This document shows positions 10,846-21,450 of a stretch of 64,000 bases of DNA, one piece after another. The position numbers were made by a program, and so were the translations under genes. Every line of letters begins with the position of its first letter. The stretch's first letter is position 1. Origin of the DNA: Spirometra erinaceieuropaei (lineage: Eukaryota > Platyhelminthes > Cestoda > Diphyllobothriidea > Diphyllobothriidae); contig CACRXP010000065.1 in assembly GCA_902702965.1 (NCBI GenBank), forward strand, positions 1,212,434 through 1,276,433. The letters are read 5' to 3'. Below the pieces are notes generated by a model, which worked only from the letters and a program-made list of their open reading frames with translations, was not told the DNA's origin and searched no databases.

Positions 10846-11290
10846 AATTGAGCATTTTCAGTAGACTGCATGCACATGAATATTCTTCATTGCGCTCATT
10901 TGATGGCAAATCACGTATTCCTCAACCTTTACCCTTGAAGAAAACGTATTTTCGGAATTCAAAAAGGCTTCTTCAAATTCCAAATAATTTGGAACGCTGC
11001 TTCCAGTTGCGCTGTGATTTAGAGTTTGCAAACTACATACTGAAAACTGCTCGTGCAAGGAAAATCATACACTCCTTCATACTATTAGCATGCTGTCATA
11101 TAGGATTCATAAAATCTTGCAAATGATGAGAACTGTGTTGTACACTTCATAGACAGTTACGAGGACGTATGAATGGACATCCTATATTCCTGAAAATTCA
11201 TAAGAATAAACTTTCGTAATACCAACAGACACCATTTCTTTAGGTGCGTTTCATAATTTCCGTTAATATTTCGTCAGACGGGCCAGATAA
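10846..11290. repeat. Family B foldback fragment
   Basis: The interior order matches intact B elements: CTCATTTGATGGCAAATCACGT, the ACCCTTGAAG block, ATTTGGAA, and GGAAAATCATACACTCCTTC. Both termini are missing or too worn to place. Confidence 0.45.
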
Positions 11291-13077
11291 TGAAATTGCC
11301 AAATTTGCAAAATTTCTCCCTCTATGAGAGCCAGATAGAGTGGAATTATATATCTTTTTTATATGTCGCCGAGTAAAGTAATCATAAAGGACGTTTAAAG
11401 CTAGAGCCATTAGCGCGTGATGCCTAGTCTTTACCAAAAAGGAAATGGTACTTAGGTTAAAAAAGTTTAAAAGCATGACGTTGAGCACATCGCAAATTTG
11501 CAAAGGGCCTCATGGTTGTAAGATTGATTGAAAATAAGCGCAAAATCTGTATGGTTACATTGACCTGATTATCGTAAAGTAGCGGACGTGCGAATCAAAC
11601 AGATTGTAGATAAGATCAAATAACACGACAGGGCACCCGCGTCTAATGCATGGAGCAGAACCGTTTGTCACATTTTTGTACATAATTTATTAATCGGTCA
11701 TTTTTGGCTCTCATCTGGGAACCCTAGAGATCCTTTATTCAACGAAGCTTATATGTCCCTGAAAGGAAAAAAAACCCAGCGCAAAAGTCTTGCATGTGAA
11801 GAACTGTTCTTTTGTTCTAGAGATAGCATCTGATATGAATCTATACTTCAAGCAGTCCATTAGTATCTTGTTTCTTTTAGGCTGTAGATAACCAAGTATT
11901 ATGACAAGTGGGCTGTAGTTGTCTTTTTCGGAAGGCAGATCGCATATGGATAAAAACTTTTAGTCCACACAGCGTTGTCATGTAGACTTTATCCGAATAA
12001 GAGTTGAGTACACTGACAACTGAGCTAATAAGAGCTTTCGTTACAACTATTTCCCTTAAGCGGTGCCTTTTGTTGATTCCAAACCCTTCATAACAGGAGG
12101 ATCTGAGCAAACTTGGTCAACTAAGCTCTTTCTTTTGGTTCCCATTTAGTCGTCAGTTTTCGTGAAAATCACGGCTTGTCTCGGATTTGTTCATGCCTCG
12201 ACAAGTTTGCGATATTCCGGCCTAGAAGAGCTGTGATAGAAGAGGAGCTTCACTTTGGTCACTGTTTCGGTCAAATGTCTTTTGAAAACATCTTCCCAAC
12301 TCGCATTGCTTCATTTGATTCTTATTTATTGGACTTCTACTGTTTGTTTGACTTCATTATTACGTATTCTTCTAAAAAGCTTTCTGCTGTAGCGCTGGGC
12401 CGTTTACCGAGATATGTGTGAGACTGTACTACTAGAAAATTGTTTTACCTCTTTTTGTCCAACACCAAGTCTGCGGAAACACTTCTCCCGTCGCACTGGC
12501 ATTACATTTAAGGAGTTTGTTATCAAGAAATGCCTAAAGCACCTACGGAGGACAATCTGCGTAATAGACCTTTGTGATAAATTTCTTTGGTGGTGGATGC
12601 GAGATATTTACGCCCGCTTTATCTGAATTTACAGACAGGGAACTTATTTGATGTCGGCAATTACATTCAGGCGCATCTTCAGACGTCTTTGGTATCGTAA
12701 TCCTATTGGAACATGGTGGGTATAGGACAGAGTGAAGTGGACACAATGAAAATCCCTCTCATTTCGATCGAATTCACACGCGCGTTAATACCGTATCTTC
12801 CAGATTTAGAGAACCACACTCTACATGCCAACAACCTACGGAACTGTAATTTTGCTGCTTTCCGAGGGTGGTGCATTGCATATACTGAATGAACGTTGCT
12901 TTGAACGAGGAAAATAGACAATAATGACTTCACACAGAACCTAGTCTCAATTAGGCGTGCCGACTCCTGCATGCGTGACTTACATGATAAATCTGTTCAT
13001 CAAACCTGGTCTAAAGTATTTTAAATGGACAAGACTGCCGGCCATGCAGGCGACGGTGTTCATCTCCCGCCACAAAT
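11291..13077. other. No recognisable feature
   Basis: Only short frames (up to 89 codons) without recognisable motifs. No repeat family member identified. Confidence 0.4.
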
Positions 13078-13079
13078 TA

Positions 13080-14071
13080 CAGTGCGTGACCGATCTCATG
13101 AAATGTTAGCCAAAATTCTGGAATGCGTCTTCGATTGGGAAGGATTACTTAAGTGGGGTTGTTACATTGACTAATATGCAGCATAGCCCATAACATTTCG
13201 GACTTGCACAGGATATTGGCTTTTGAATGCACTTCTTTTTGAACTCCTGCAGAAACCACACCCTATAAAATGGCTACTTAAGTAGCATGCATTTTTCCTA
13301 TTGACTTTCGATTGTCTTATAAATTCAAATATATTTTACAGAAAATATTCAGAAGAATATGCTCTCTTTTGTTCATTTAGTGGGGAATCACATTGACTTC
13401 ATATTTTATGCTCGAAGAAAGGGTATATTTAGGTTTTAAGAAATATTCTAATTATGAGAATTTTAAGATCGTGCAATGTCCATGCATGCAAGACCGCACA
13501 TGTCCGTTTACTAATGCTCCTCATGAAATTTACAACACAGTCAGGCTCCATTTCAAAATTTCATGAACACTATGTGATATCTTCTTAACGGCATAAAGAA
13601 ATATATGATTTTCCTTACGCGTAAAGCATGTACCTTGTAGACTGAAATTGCTAAACGCTGATGCAATTGCAGATTAGGCTGAAAAGTATTTTGGAATTGG
13701 GAAACTTTTTTAAAACCTGACTATACACTTTCTTCGGAAATAAAATATGAAGACAATGAGATCTCCTACCAAATGAGCAACATAAAGCATATTTTGTGCA
13801 TGTTTTCGATAAAATATATTTAAATTTGTAAGAACGTCAAAAATCAATAGGAAAAATGCATGCTACGTAAGAAGTCATTTTTTAAATAGTGTGGTTTCAG
13901 CAGGAGGTCAAAAAGAAGTGCATTCAAAAGCCGATATCCTGTGCGAGTCTGAAATGTTATTGGCTTATGCTGCAGGATAGTCAGTATAACAACCCCACTT
14001 AAGTAATTCTTCCTAATCGGAAACGCATGCCAGAATTTTGGCCAACTTTTCATGAGATCGGTCACGCACTG
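13080..14071. mobile_element. Family B foldback transposon, complete
   Basis: About 990 bp with terminal inverted repeats: CAGTGCGTGACCGATCTCAT at the left and its complement (ATGAGATCGGTCACGCACTG) at the right, flanked by TA on both sides (13078-13079 and 14072-14073). The two halves are inverted copies of each other over much of their length (for instance GCATGCATTTTT near 13288 and AAAATGCATGC near 13854). No transposase frame. The CAGT start and TA duplication point to mobilisation by a Tc1/mariner-type transposase, which is inference. Confidence 0.85.
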
Positions 14072-14395
14072 TAGGTTCGGTCATGGCTTGCTCGCTAATT
14101 TGCTTATAATGAAGTAGACTATTGCAAAAAATGTTCCGCCACCTCTTTTTACACCTATTCAGATGGCAATAGACGGTTAGGATAGTTAAGAGTGGGCGTG
14201 AACGCAGTGGCCAACAGGTTAAACAGCCAGCTCCCCTGCGCCACATGTGCGGCCCTGTCTCCCCGGCCTTCACTGGTACCAGGTTCAGCGGAGGAAACAG
14301 CTGCAAATTCCGCACTGGAAGAGAGTTACGGAGGCTTGTCTTGCATCGCTGAGCTAATGTTATCATATAATTGTTAAAGAGCATACGTAACAATG
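14072..14395. other. GC-richer spacer
   Basis: Holds a stretch (14185-14330) of higher GC with words such as CTGCGCCACATGTGCGGCC that recall the low-copy repeats D/E. I could not align it convincingly. The opposing open frames over it are products of base composition. Confidence 0.3.
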
Positions 14396-15205
14396 TAAGG
14401 TAGGTGGGCTAACTAATAAAATGTCAACCGAAATTCCGAAATGCGTTTTCGATTCGAAAAGGTAAATCAAGTAGGGTTGTAAAATTAGTCAGCATGCAAC
14501 ATAATTCGGTTTTGAAAAAGTTTCTAATTGTGGGACTTTTAAATATCATGAAATTGCCCTTCATAAATCGTCATGCTTCTGCATTTACCAGTGTGGCTTG
14601 TAAAGTTAACAATATGGATCAAATCCAATACTAAATTTCATGAACCTCACATGGTTCCCTCTTTTATTACCGTAGAGAAATGTATTGTTTTTCATACGCG
14701 GAAAATATACGGCTCGTAGTTTGGAAACCCTTAATCCAATTTTAAAGGGCGAGCGGGTTCAAAATTATTCGGGAATTGGACAAGTTTTATAAAACCGAAT
14801 TATACCCTTCCTTCGAGTATAAGATTGGAAGAAGACTACAGGTTATTGTATGCATCACATTGTAAGCGTGTGTCCCTATAGATAAGATGGGTATAGACAT
14901 TTATGAGTTTCCGTATATGTGAAATATACGCTTGTAGTTTGGAAACCCTGAATGCGAGTGTTACTGCAGGTCAGGTTCAAAATTATTTGGAAATTAGGAA
15001 ACTTTTAGAAAACCGATTTATCCCCATCTTTAACATATAAATTATGGAGAAGCCGCCATTTGCTACCAAATCGGCAAAAAATAATGAATATTTTTGTCCG
15101 TGCTTTCTATTAGGTATATATAAATATTCAAGGGCATCATAAATTAATGAGAAAAATTCAGGCTACATGAGTAGTCATTTTCAGGCGGCTGGAAAGAATC
15201 CGCTC
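14396..15205. mobile_element. Family A foldback transposon, rearranged and 3'-truncated
   Basis: The left terminus is slightly worn (GTAGGTGGGCTAACT..CAACCGAAATTCCGAAATGCG). After about 110 bp the sequence jumps at CATAATTCGG to a block that lies about 250 bp further in within the complete copy at 16010-16991, so an internal deletion is likely. The block around AATATACG..TTGTAGTTTGGAAACCC is then present twice (near 14700 and 14925), an internal tandem duplication of about 230 bp. The right terminus is missing; the element stops where a SINE head begins. Confidence 0.7.
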
Positions 15206-15227
15206 AAACCGTCATCAGTCAGTCATA

Positions 15228-15316
15228 CCCAATTCCGAAATGTGGAACACCTGAGGCTCGATCACGCGACCTGCTGGTTAGAAGTTCAACGCCTCTAAAC
15301 ACTGAGTTCTTTATCC
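15228..15316 (-). repeat. tRNA-derived SINE head
   Basis: On the minus strand it reads TTTAGAGGCGTTGAAC-TTCTAACCAGCAGGTCGCG-TGATCGAGCC. This gives an A-box-like GTTTAGAGGCG, an anticodon-arm-like TTCTAACCAG and a B box (GATCGAGCC). It ends in GTGTTCCACATTTCGGAATT. The same roughly 90-bp unit occurs at 18790-18880, so it is a dispersed Pol III-type element and not a tRNA gene. Confidence 0.6.
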
Positions 15317-15740
15317 TTTGCCGTGTAAATCCGTTCCTCTGGACGCAGTCGTACGCAATAGCTGTTACTTTGCTTGGATGCTGACTCCCACCAATTGTCT
15401 TTTCAGTCCAACCACTTCCGATTCCTATCATTTACATCTCAATTACAAAAACGCTTACCTCGAAAAATTATTCAGCTATCAGTTAATCATTTTTGGCACA
15501 CAGCAGACAAGGCCATTTAACGATGAATAATTCGATTTACAGGCACTGTCTTGGTGGTGGCATGATGAGAATGTTCCCGAGCAGCCTATCTGTGGTGGAA
15601 GATGACGACAACTTTGTTTTCAAGGGTTCACACGTATCAGCCTGCCCTTTTTTGGATCGATACCCCGTCTAAAGCAGAAGGCGGAGTTCAAGACACCCAG
15701 TGGGCAACGATCCTTGATGAAAGGGAGCGCGGTTAATCGC
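15317..15740. other. No recognisable feature
   Basis: Spacer between the SINE head and the PLE terminal piece. It may contain the body of the SINE or the upstream part of the PLE-related element, but no matching copy exists in the window to test this. Confidence 0.3.
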
Positions 15741-15773
15741 CATAGGTATGCGGTAGCATAGCGACTGCATCCT

Positions 15774-15781
15774 ATAAATAC
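15774..15781 (+). promoter_or_regulatory. TATA box of PLE terminal piece
   Basis: TATAAATA within GCATCCTATAAATACTGC. The same box at the same distance from the hammerhead is present at 53587-53594 and, on the minus strand, at 45136-45143. Transcription starting 25-30 bp downstream would begin just before the hammerhead. Confidence 0.6.
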
Positions 15782-15818
15782 TGCTACTTCTTGTGCACGA
15801 GTCACCCTTTTCTGCTAC

Positions 15819-15862
15819 TGTCTCTGATGACGGATTCAAGTAAGAATCCGAAACGTCAGGCG
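15819..15862 (+). ncRNA. Hammerhead ribozyme (type I, minimal stem III)
   Basis: Core CTGATGA at 15824-15830, stem II GGATTC/GAATCC (15832-15837 and 15844-15849), GAAAC at 15850-15854 and cleavage triplet GTC at 15855-15857. Stem I forms between TGTCT before the core and AGGCG after the cut (five pairs, two of them G-T). Stem III is only two pairs, made from the self-complementary ACGT, so activity may need a dimer. One extra base (C15831) sits between CTGATGA and stem II, as in every copy here. PLEs are known to carry hammerheads; the fold was done by eye. Confidence 0.8.
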
Positions 15863-16009
15863 AATAAAGCTCTTGTTCCAGCGATCGCTTCTTCTTCTTA
15901 TCAACTAGCTCCTGGAACTCGCATCTTCGCTTGTATCAGCACACTAACCAGCGATCCAGTGTTCAATGACACAACAGTCTGAGCGTCTCAAACAACGATC
16001 GCCACTGTA

Positions 16010-16991
16010 CAGTAGGTGGGCTAACTCGTGAAATTTCAACCGAAGTTCCGAAATGCGTTCTCGTTTCGAAAAGATTAATTAGTAGGGTTGTAAAACCAGT
16101 CAGCCTGCAACATTATTCAATAATATTTCAGTTACCACAGGATGCCGGCTTTCGGATAAACTTCCTTTCGGCTGCATGCAAAAAAACACTCTGTAACCAA
16201 TGACTGCTTAAGTAGCATGAAATTTCCTCATTGATTTTCGATGCCCCTAAATGTCCAATAATATTTCATGGAAAACATGAATAAAAATATTCATGCTTTA
16301 GCTCATTGAGTAGAAAATTACGTCTTTTTCCAAATTTATACTCGAAAGAGCGACATAATTCGGTTATAAAAAGGTTTCTAATTGTGGAACTTTAAAATAC
16401 ACATTCGTAGACCGTCCTGTGTGTCTGCATTTAACAATGTCGCTTGCAATGTTAACAATATGAATCAAATGCATTGTCAAATTTTATGAGCCTTACATGG
16501 TCCTCCTTCATTACCATAGAGAAATTTGTGGTTTTCCGTACGCAAAAAAGATACGGCTTGTGATTTAGAAACCCTGAATTCAAGTGCAACGGCACGTCGC
16601 ATTCTAAATTGTTCGGGAATTGCAAAGTTTCTGAAAACCGAATGATGTCCATCCTTCGAGCATAAAATTAGAAGATGATGTAATTTTTACCGAATGAGCG
16701 GAAGAATGAATATTTTCATGCATATTTTCCATGAAATATAGTTAGACCTTTAGGGGCATCTAAAATCAATGAGGAAAACTTATGCTACATAACCAGTCAT
16801 TTTTTACAGAATATAGTTTTTTCTGCAGCTGGGAGAAAATTCATTTGAAAGCCGACATCCTGCGGTAACTGAAATATTAAAGATTTATGTTGCAGGCCGA
16901 CTACTTTTACAACCCTACTTAATTAATCGTTTCTAAACTAGAACGCATTTCGTAATTTCGGTTGACACTTCATGAGTTAGCCTACCTACTG
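16010..16991. mobile_element. Family A foldback transposon, complete
   Basis: CAGTAGGTGGGCTAACTC at the left and its complement (GAGTTAGCCTACCTACTG) at the right, flanked by TA at both ends (16008-16009 and 16992-16993). About 980 bp. The halves are inverted copies: GGATGCCGGCTTTCGG.. near 16140 pairs with ..GAAAGCCGACATCC near 16848. There is no open frame of note, so it is non-autonomous. It lies directly between the PLE terminal piece and repeat E. Confidence 0.85.
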
Positions 16992-16993
16992 TA

Positions 16994-17718
16994 TGTCCCA
17001 CAGCTTAGTAGGCGCAGGGACGGTAACTTGTGCGTGAATTAGTCTTTAGTAACATCTGTGATACTTTCTACTCCCTCGCCCAACTGGGCCCGGCGTCAAG
17101 GCAGAGTCGATTGGATTGGAGGTGCATCAGACACTGCGACTTACTGTATTAAACAACCCGTCTGCGCGTGTCACACACGACTGAATCGTACACTATTCGT
17201 GCAAAAGGAAAGGATGACGTCTCGGATCCCACCCAATGGAGATTGCCATGGAGGCCATACTCAGTAGGAGCTATTGCAGCGGGCTAAATTCTGCAGGCGG
17301 GGGACCGACTTATCCCATCATCTGGCAGCTTTCCATGTCATGACTTTTAACGCACCGCGATAGTTTAGGGATGCATCAGATTGTTTGCAGTGACGAAGAT
17401 GCACTGAATGCCGTTGAGACTGACTTTTCAGAGTCAAACTCACTCTCAACTCCCTCTGCTATGCATCAGTTCACTGTCCGAGCGAGCCAGTTATCTAGTG
17501 CATGGACTGGTTGCAGTGGTTGACAGAGTCAGAGAACTGGTCACTGTATGTCACACGCGAGCTGTTCTCCGCAAAACACACCAGGCTTTCACACATAGGG
17601 TCCAATGACAGTGGTAGAGGGCGCTCACTGATAATTCTTGCAGCACTCACTCGTCCCGTTGCACCTTACAGGCTCTCTCCCGAACTCAAACAGCAGCCGC
17701 ACAGCGGCGCATAATTAA
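16994..17718. repeat. Repeat E, left part
   Basis: A GC-richer low-copy repeat. Its first 80 bp (GCAGGGACGGTAACTTGTGCG, TGAATTAGTC) are the reverse of the block GCGAAAGTCGCCATCC..AATTC found at 35.8, 46.3 and 52.95 kb. Its last 100 bp match 7300-7398. It is interrupted at 17718/17719 by a family B element and continues at 18708. No coding capacity. Confidence 0.6.
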
Positions 17719-18707
17719 CAGTGAGTGACCGATCTCATGAAATGTTGGCTGAAATTCCTAAATGCGTTTGCAATTAGGAAGGTTTACTTAAGTGTGGTTG
17801 TAATATAGATTAACTTGCTGCATAATCCTATAACATTTCAAACTCGGCTGGATGTCAGCTTTTGAGTACACTGCTTTGCAATCTCCTGTAGAAACCGTAC
17901 TCGGTCAAAAATGACTACTCAACTAGCATGCATTTTTTGCATTGATTTTCGATGGTCTTGCTAATTCAAACATATCTTATAAAAAATAAACAAAAATAAA
18001 CTTTCTTTCAGTCGTTTGATGGAGAATTACGCTTCTTTTTATTTTATACTCAAGGAGGGAGTATAATTAAATTTTAAAAAGTTTCCGATCATGAGATTTC
18101 TTAAGACCCACAATGTCCATTCACATAGCATCGTCCCCGGCCGTTTACCACGCCTCCTCATATAATGTACAGCATAGTCCACATTCATTGTAAACTTTTA
18201 TGGATTCTGTATGATATCTCTTTGATGGCATAGAAAAATATGTGATTTTCTTTACGCGGAACGACTGCACCCTGTAGATTGAAATCACTAAGCGCTAATG
18301 CAACGAATGATCAGGCTCCAAATTATTCGGCAATTAGAAAACTTTTTTAAAACCTAATTATACTCCTTCATTAAGTATGAAATATAAAGAAAACGTGATT
18401 CTCTATTGATTGGTTAAAAGAAAGCATATTTTGTATATGTTTTCTATAAAATATATTTGAATTTCCAAGACCATCGAAAATAAATGGGAAAAATGCATGC
18501 TACTTAAGTAGGCATTTTTTACCGAGCACGCTTTCTACAGGAGATTGAAAAGAAGTGCATTTGAGAGCCGACATCCTGCCAAGTCCGAAATGTTATAAGG
18601 GTATGCCGCAAGATAATCAATATTACAATTGCGCCTAAGTAATCCTTCCTAATTGCAAACGCATTTCAGAATTTCAGCCAACATTTCATGAGATCGGTCA
18701 CTCACTG
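17719..18707. mobile_element. Family B foldback transposon inserted in repeat E
   Basis: Left end CAGTGAGTGACCGATCTCAT, right end ATGAGATCGGTCACTCACTG, about 989 bp. The TA on the right (18708-18709) is clear; on the left the flank reads TTAA, possibly a mutated TA. The paralogous site at 7390-7410 lacks it. Interior blocks match the copy at 13080-14071 in order. No transposase frame. Confidence 0.85.
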
Positions 18708-18760
18708 TAGGTAGAATGGTACTACGGACAAAGACAAGGAAGACTAAGATGGCCATTTCT
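18708..18760. repeat. Repeat E, right part
   Basis: GGTAGAATGG and ACAAAGACAAGGAAGAC match 7401-7437, completing the repeat split by the B element. Confidence 0.65.
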
Positions 18761-18789
18761 GGCTAATTGGTCGTCGTCTGTTTGTAATA

Positions 18790-18880
18790 CCCAATTTCGA
18801 AGTGTTACACACCTGGAGCTCGATCCCGCTGCCTATTAATTAGAAATCCGACGCCTCTAACCAGGTGTTCCACACTTTAG
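18790..18880 (-). repeat. tRNA-derived SINE head, second copy
   Basis: On the minus strand: CTGGTTAGAGGCGTCGG (A box), TTCTAATTAATAGG, GGGATCGAGCTCC (B box), CAGGTGTGTAACAC. Same unit and orientation as 15228-15316, with roughly three quarters identity by eye. Confidence 0.6.
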
Positions 18881-19497
18881 GTTTTTGCTATGACTGGCTG
18901 ACGACGCATAATATGCCAGAACTGGCCATTCCAGTCTTTTTTTGTCATTGCCAGGGTTTAGATTTCCAGGTCCGTGATGGGTTATGGCTGACTGTTAGTA
19001 CCAAATACGCCGGACACTTGCATCCGATTTCCCATTTTTTAACCAGTTGCTGGCTCTCACCATGCGACTCTTTGCATGGACGCAAGAGTTAGGCTTAACG
19101 TAAAATGGAACTTTTCACAATCCGTTCCTCGGTCACAAAAGTGTGATTATGATCGTTTTAAATTGTAGTCTTTAAAAATCAGGACCTTGGTCGCTCACAA
19201 TGAGTAATAAGACTTTAACAAAAGCTGCGGATTTTTGCGATCAGTTGTCCAATTTCGAGCTAGTCGGTTTCATTTCCTCTGTCTACTTAAATCGAAGTGA
19301 AGTGACAGTCCTAACTGGGGCTTTTGACTAGGTTTTGCATTTTCCACCACATTTACAAGCAAGATTTTGGTTACACGCCTGAACACTGTGAATCAGTTGG
19401 GAGAGAGCATACGTTCCAATTCCGGCAGGGTTTAGAATAATCCACTCATGAACCAATTGTAAGGGCCAAAACATTTGATTGATGAAACAATTTTGAA
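18881..19497. other. No recognisable feature
   Basis: May include the body of the SINE, but it shares no clear sequence with the region beyond the other copy. No gene or other repeat seen. Confidence 0.35.
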
Positions 19498-19575
19498 GAC
19501 CATTTGGCAATGTGCTTTCGATAAATTCTCGTCGGGTCAGTACATTTATATGGGGACGAGGTAAAAAGTAAAGCG
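19498..19575 (+). repeat. Repeat F copy (degenerate)
   Basis: TTTGGCAATGTGCTTTCGATAAATTCTC..TACATTTATATGG matches the arm of the hairpin repeat at 52625 and the copy at 57588. It directly precedes a PLE relic, so repeat F may be PLE-linked. Confidence 0.55.
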
Positions 19576-19576
19576 T

Positions 19577-20000
19577 GTGAGTGATGAGAGAGATCGATTA
19601 CCGTTCGTCTTTTTATACACGCGGATTGATGCCCTCGTCGGCACATTCAGGCTGATCTATAACTGTCTATTGTGGCCAGACTGGGAAATCCGCTTCAACC
19701 CGCATATAAGAGCATCAATTAGGGGTGAAGAGACAAGATCATCTATCCCAGTTGGCTATGCGTACACTGGACACAAATTCGCACGCGAGAACACTTGCAT
19801 TGTTGAGGTCTGCCGAATAAGGAAAGGTCGCGAATTGCTGGGGTTAATGCGCTCGGACGAGTCATGCATCAATCGGCATATCTAGTTAAATGCTACATAC
19901 AAATTTCTCAATGAAAAATATGGGCGAGCATAGCCAATGTCGAAGGGCCGTCGAAAACTCATTGGCGCCCCTTGGCGCAGGCCTCGACCAACCATAGAAT
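19577..20000 (+). pseudogene. Decayed Penelope-like GIY-YIG fragment
   Basis: The plus-strand frame (103 codons) can be laid along the GIY-YIG half of the intact PLE frames. RASIRGEETRSSIPVGYAYTGHKF corresponds in position to the HKLAVRR..AAHTYEMGHEF stretch. GRELLGLMRSDESCINRHI corresponds to GRELIEAWASDENSVNRFI. The catalytic E and the Cys pair are changed or lost, and a stop follows where the family reads LAPAYRAL. The downstream LNATYKFLNEKY is the decayed continuation. Non-functional. Confidence 0.65.
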
Positions 20001-20600
20001 CACTTGTTCGACAAGGTTTAATAGTTAACTGCTTTTATACATAACCTAGAAGTATGATGACGAGCTGGGACCAGTCACGAGAATTTACGCATTAAAGGTT
20101 ATTTTGTTCCCAAAGGAGCATACTAATTTTCAATTACATTTCTTGGGATGCCCGTTTTTCAGTACATACACATTTTCCAATGTATACTTTGAAAGCAGGC
20201 ATCCTAATGAATATAATTTGGAAATGGTGGGTCCTGTGGGAAAAGTAAGGACTTTATTAGTAAACATTTGATGGCGGTTCCCGCCGTCGTTGTAAGGCAC
20301 GAGTAAATGTACAAACGAACAGTCAAAATTTCAAACGTACCCAAAATCAATATCTCTCTGGCGTTTCTGCCCGTAGGCGTCCGCCGAATATCTTATTTTG
20401 CATCGATTGGTTCTCATCTTTTTCACTTTTCCTTGAGCGTTCTGTACATGGCGTCTAATATAATATTTCGACTAATGCATGACACTTCTGAGTGCATGGC
20501 TTAAAGAAATCCTCGTCCATTCTGGCAGGGCAGACACCGACAATGCGAGTCTTATCCCCTGAAAAGGCATGCCTGGTATCTAATGTATGCATGGCTATTT
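20001..20600. other. Spacer between convergent PLE relics
   Basis: No gene or repeat recognised. It should contain the 3' ends of both relics, but no hammerhead core could be read on either strand. Confidence 0.35.
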
Positions 20601-21450
20601 GGGATGGATGGTTTCACTTTCTAACAACTAATTGATGTTCGCGGGTGCGTGTGGAGGCGAAATTTCCAGTTTGGCCCCAATATACGGTATCACACACCTC
20701 AAATGAGATCTTGTATACGGCCTCTTTTTTCTGCAAACAGCCAACCGTACCCTTAGGGTGCACAGGCTGACTGCTTAAGGTAGTCGACGGTCTGGACGTC
20801 ACCTGTATTGTGTGTTTCCTAGGTGCTTTTTTAGCGAGTTCAGGCTTAATATTAATAAAAGGGAGGGTTTGTCAAGTAATTGCCTTAAACTATCTAGGTC
20901 CTTCTCTTTTACATTTTTTTCTCATGCATCAATATAAAAAATCTCTAAACTAATCCTAGAAAGTAATTCGAACAGATAATTTAATTGTATTCTATAGCTT
21001 TCTTTACCAAAACAGTGTGTTTTGCTCGGTGAAACAAACTATTGGCAGTGCCCCGTTTGGGGGAGATTGGGTTATTGCTCTCAGTGTAAAAGGTCTACCG
21101 CATAACTTTCTTTGCGGCAAACAGATGTTTGTAATATTCCGTCAGCCATTCACTGTGTAAACACATGCGGGAGTTTGCTGTCGAATTCCTTTTCCAGCGT
21201 GAACTAATTCCCGGAACTGTTGAGTTTATGATGTTGTGGGGCTTTCCTATTTGATCCTTTTTAACGAAAACAAATGCGTCGTCTACACAGTGCAGCCACA
21301 ATCTAGAATTGACTAGGGAAATAGTCGTACATTCTAGTTTCGGCCTTATTACCTCAGCAAGGTAATCTTCCTTTCGCGTACTGAATCCCCTTACAACACG
21401 GCAGATATGATGATATAAAGAACGGGTCACATTCTTGGTGAAAACAAAGT
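20601..21450 (-). pseudogene. Decayed Penelope-like element: RT and GIY-YIG parts
   Basis: Minus strand, read with frame changes. At 21278-21286 VDD is intact within LWLHCVDDAFVFVKKDQI, the RT catalytic box. FDSKLPHVFTQ..DGILQTSVCRKESY and NPISPKRG..SLFHRAK (about 21190-21020) are the following PLE segments, with stops between. At 20700-20614 VYKISFEVCD-TVYWGQTG and STRTREHQLVVRK form the first half of the GIY-YIG domain. The second half, with the catalytic Glu, was not seen. It faces the plus-strand relic at 19577. Confidence 0.75.

Larger units (their letters stand above)
15747..15943 (+). mobile_element. PLE terminal piece with promoter, hammerhead and 3' end
   Basis: GTATGCGGTAGCAT..GACTGCATCC leads to a TATA box, a hammerhead, the conserved CTTGTTCCAGCGATCGC and a TTC-rich tract, then ATCAACTAGCTCCTGG..TGTATCAGCA. 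Related pieces occur at 39.2, 45.0, 45.7 and 53.5 kb. The 3' end is placed at about 15943, because related copies diverge after TATCAGCA and a 43-bp insertion at 25880 ends at the equivalent base. No open frame. It is either a PLE terminal repeat or a non-autonomous relative. Confidence 0.7.
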
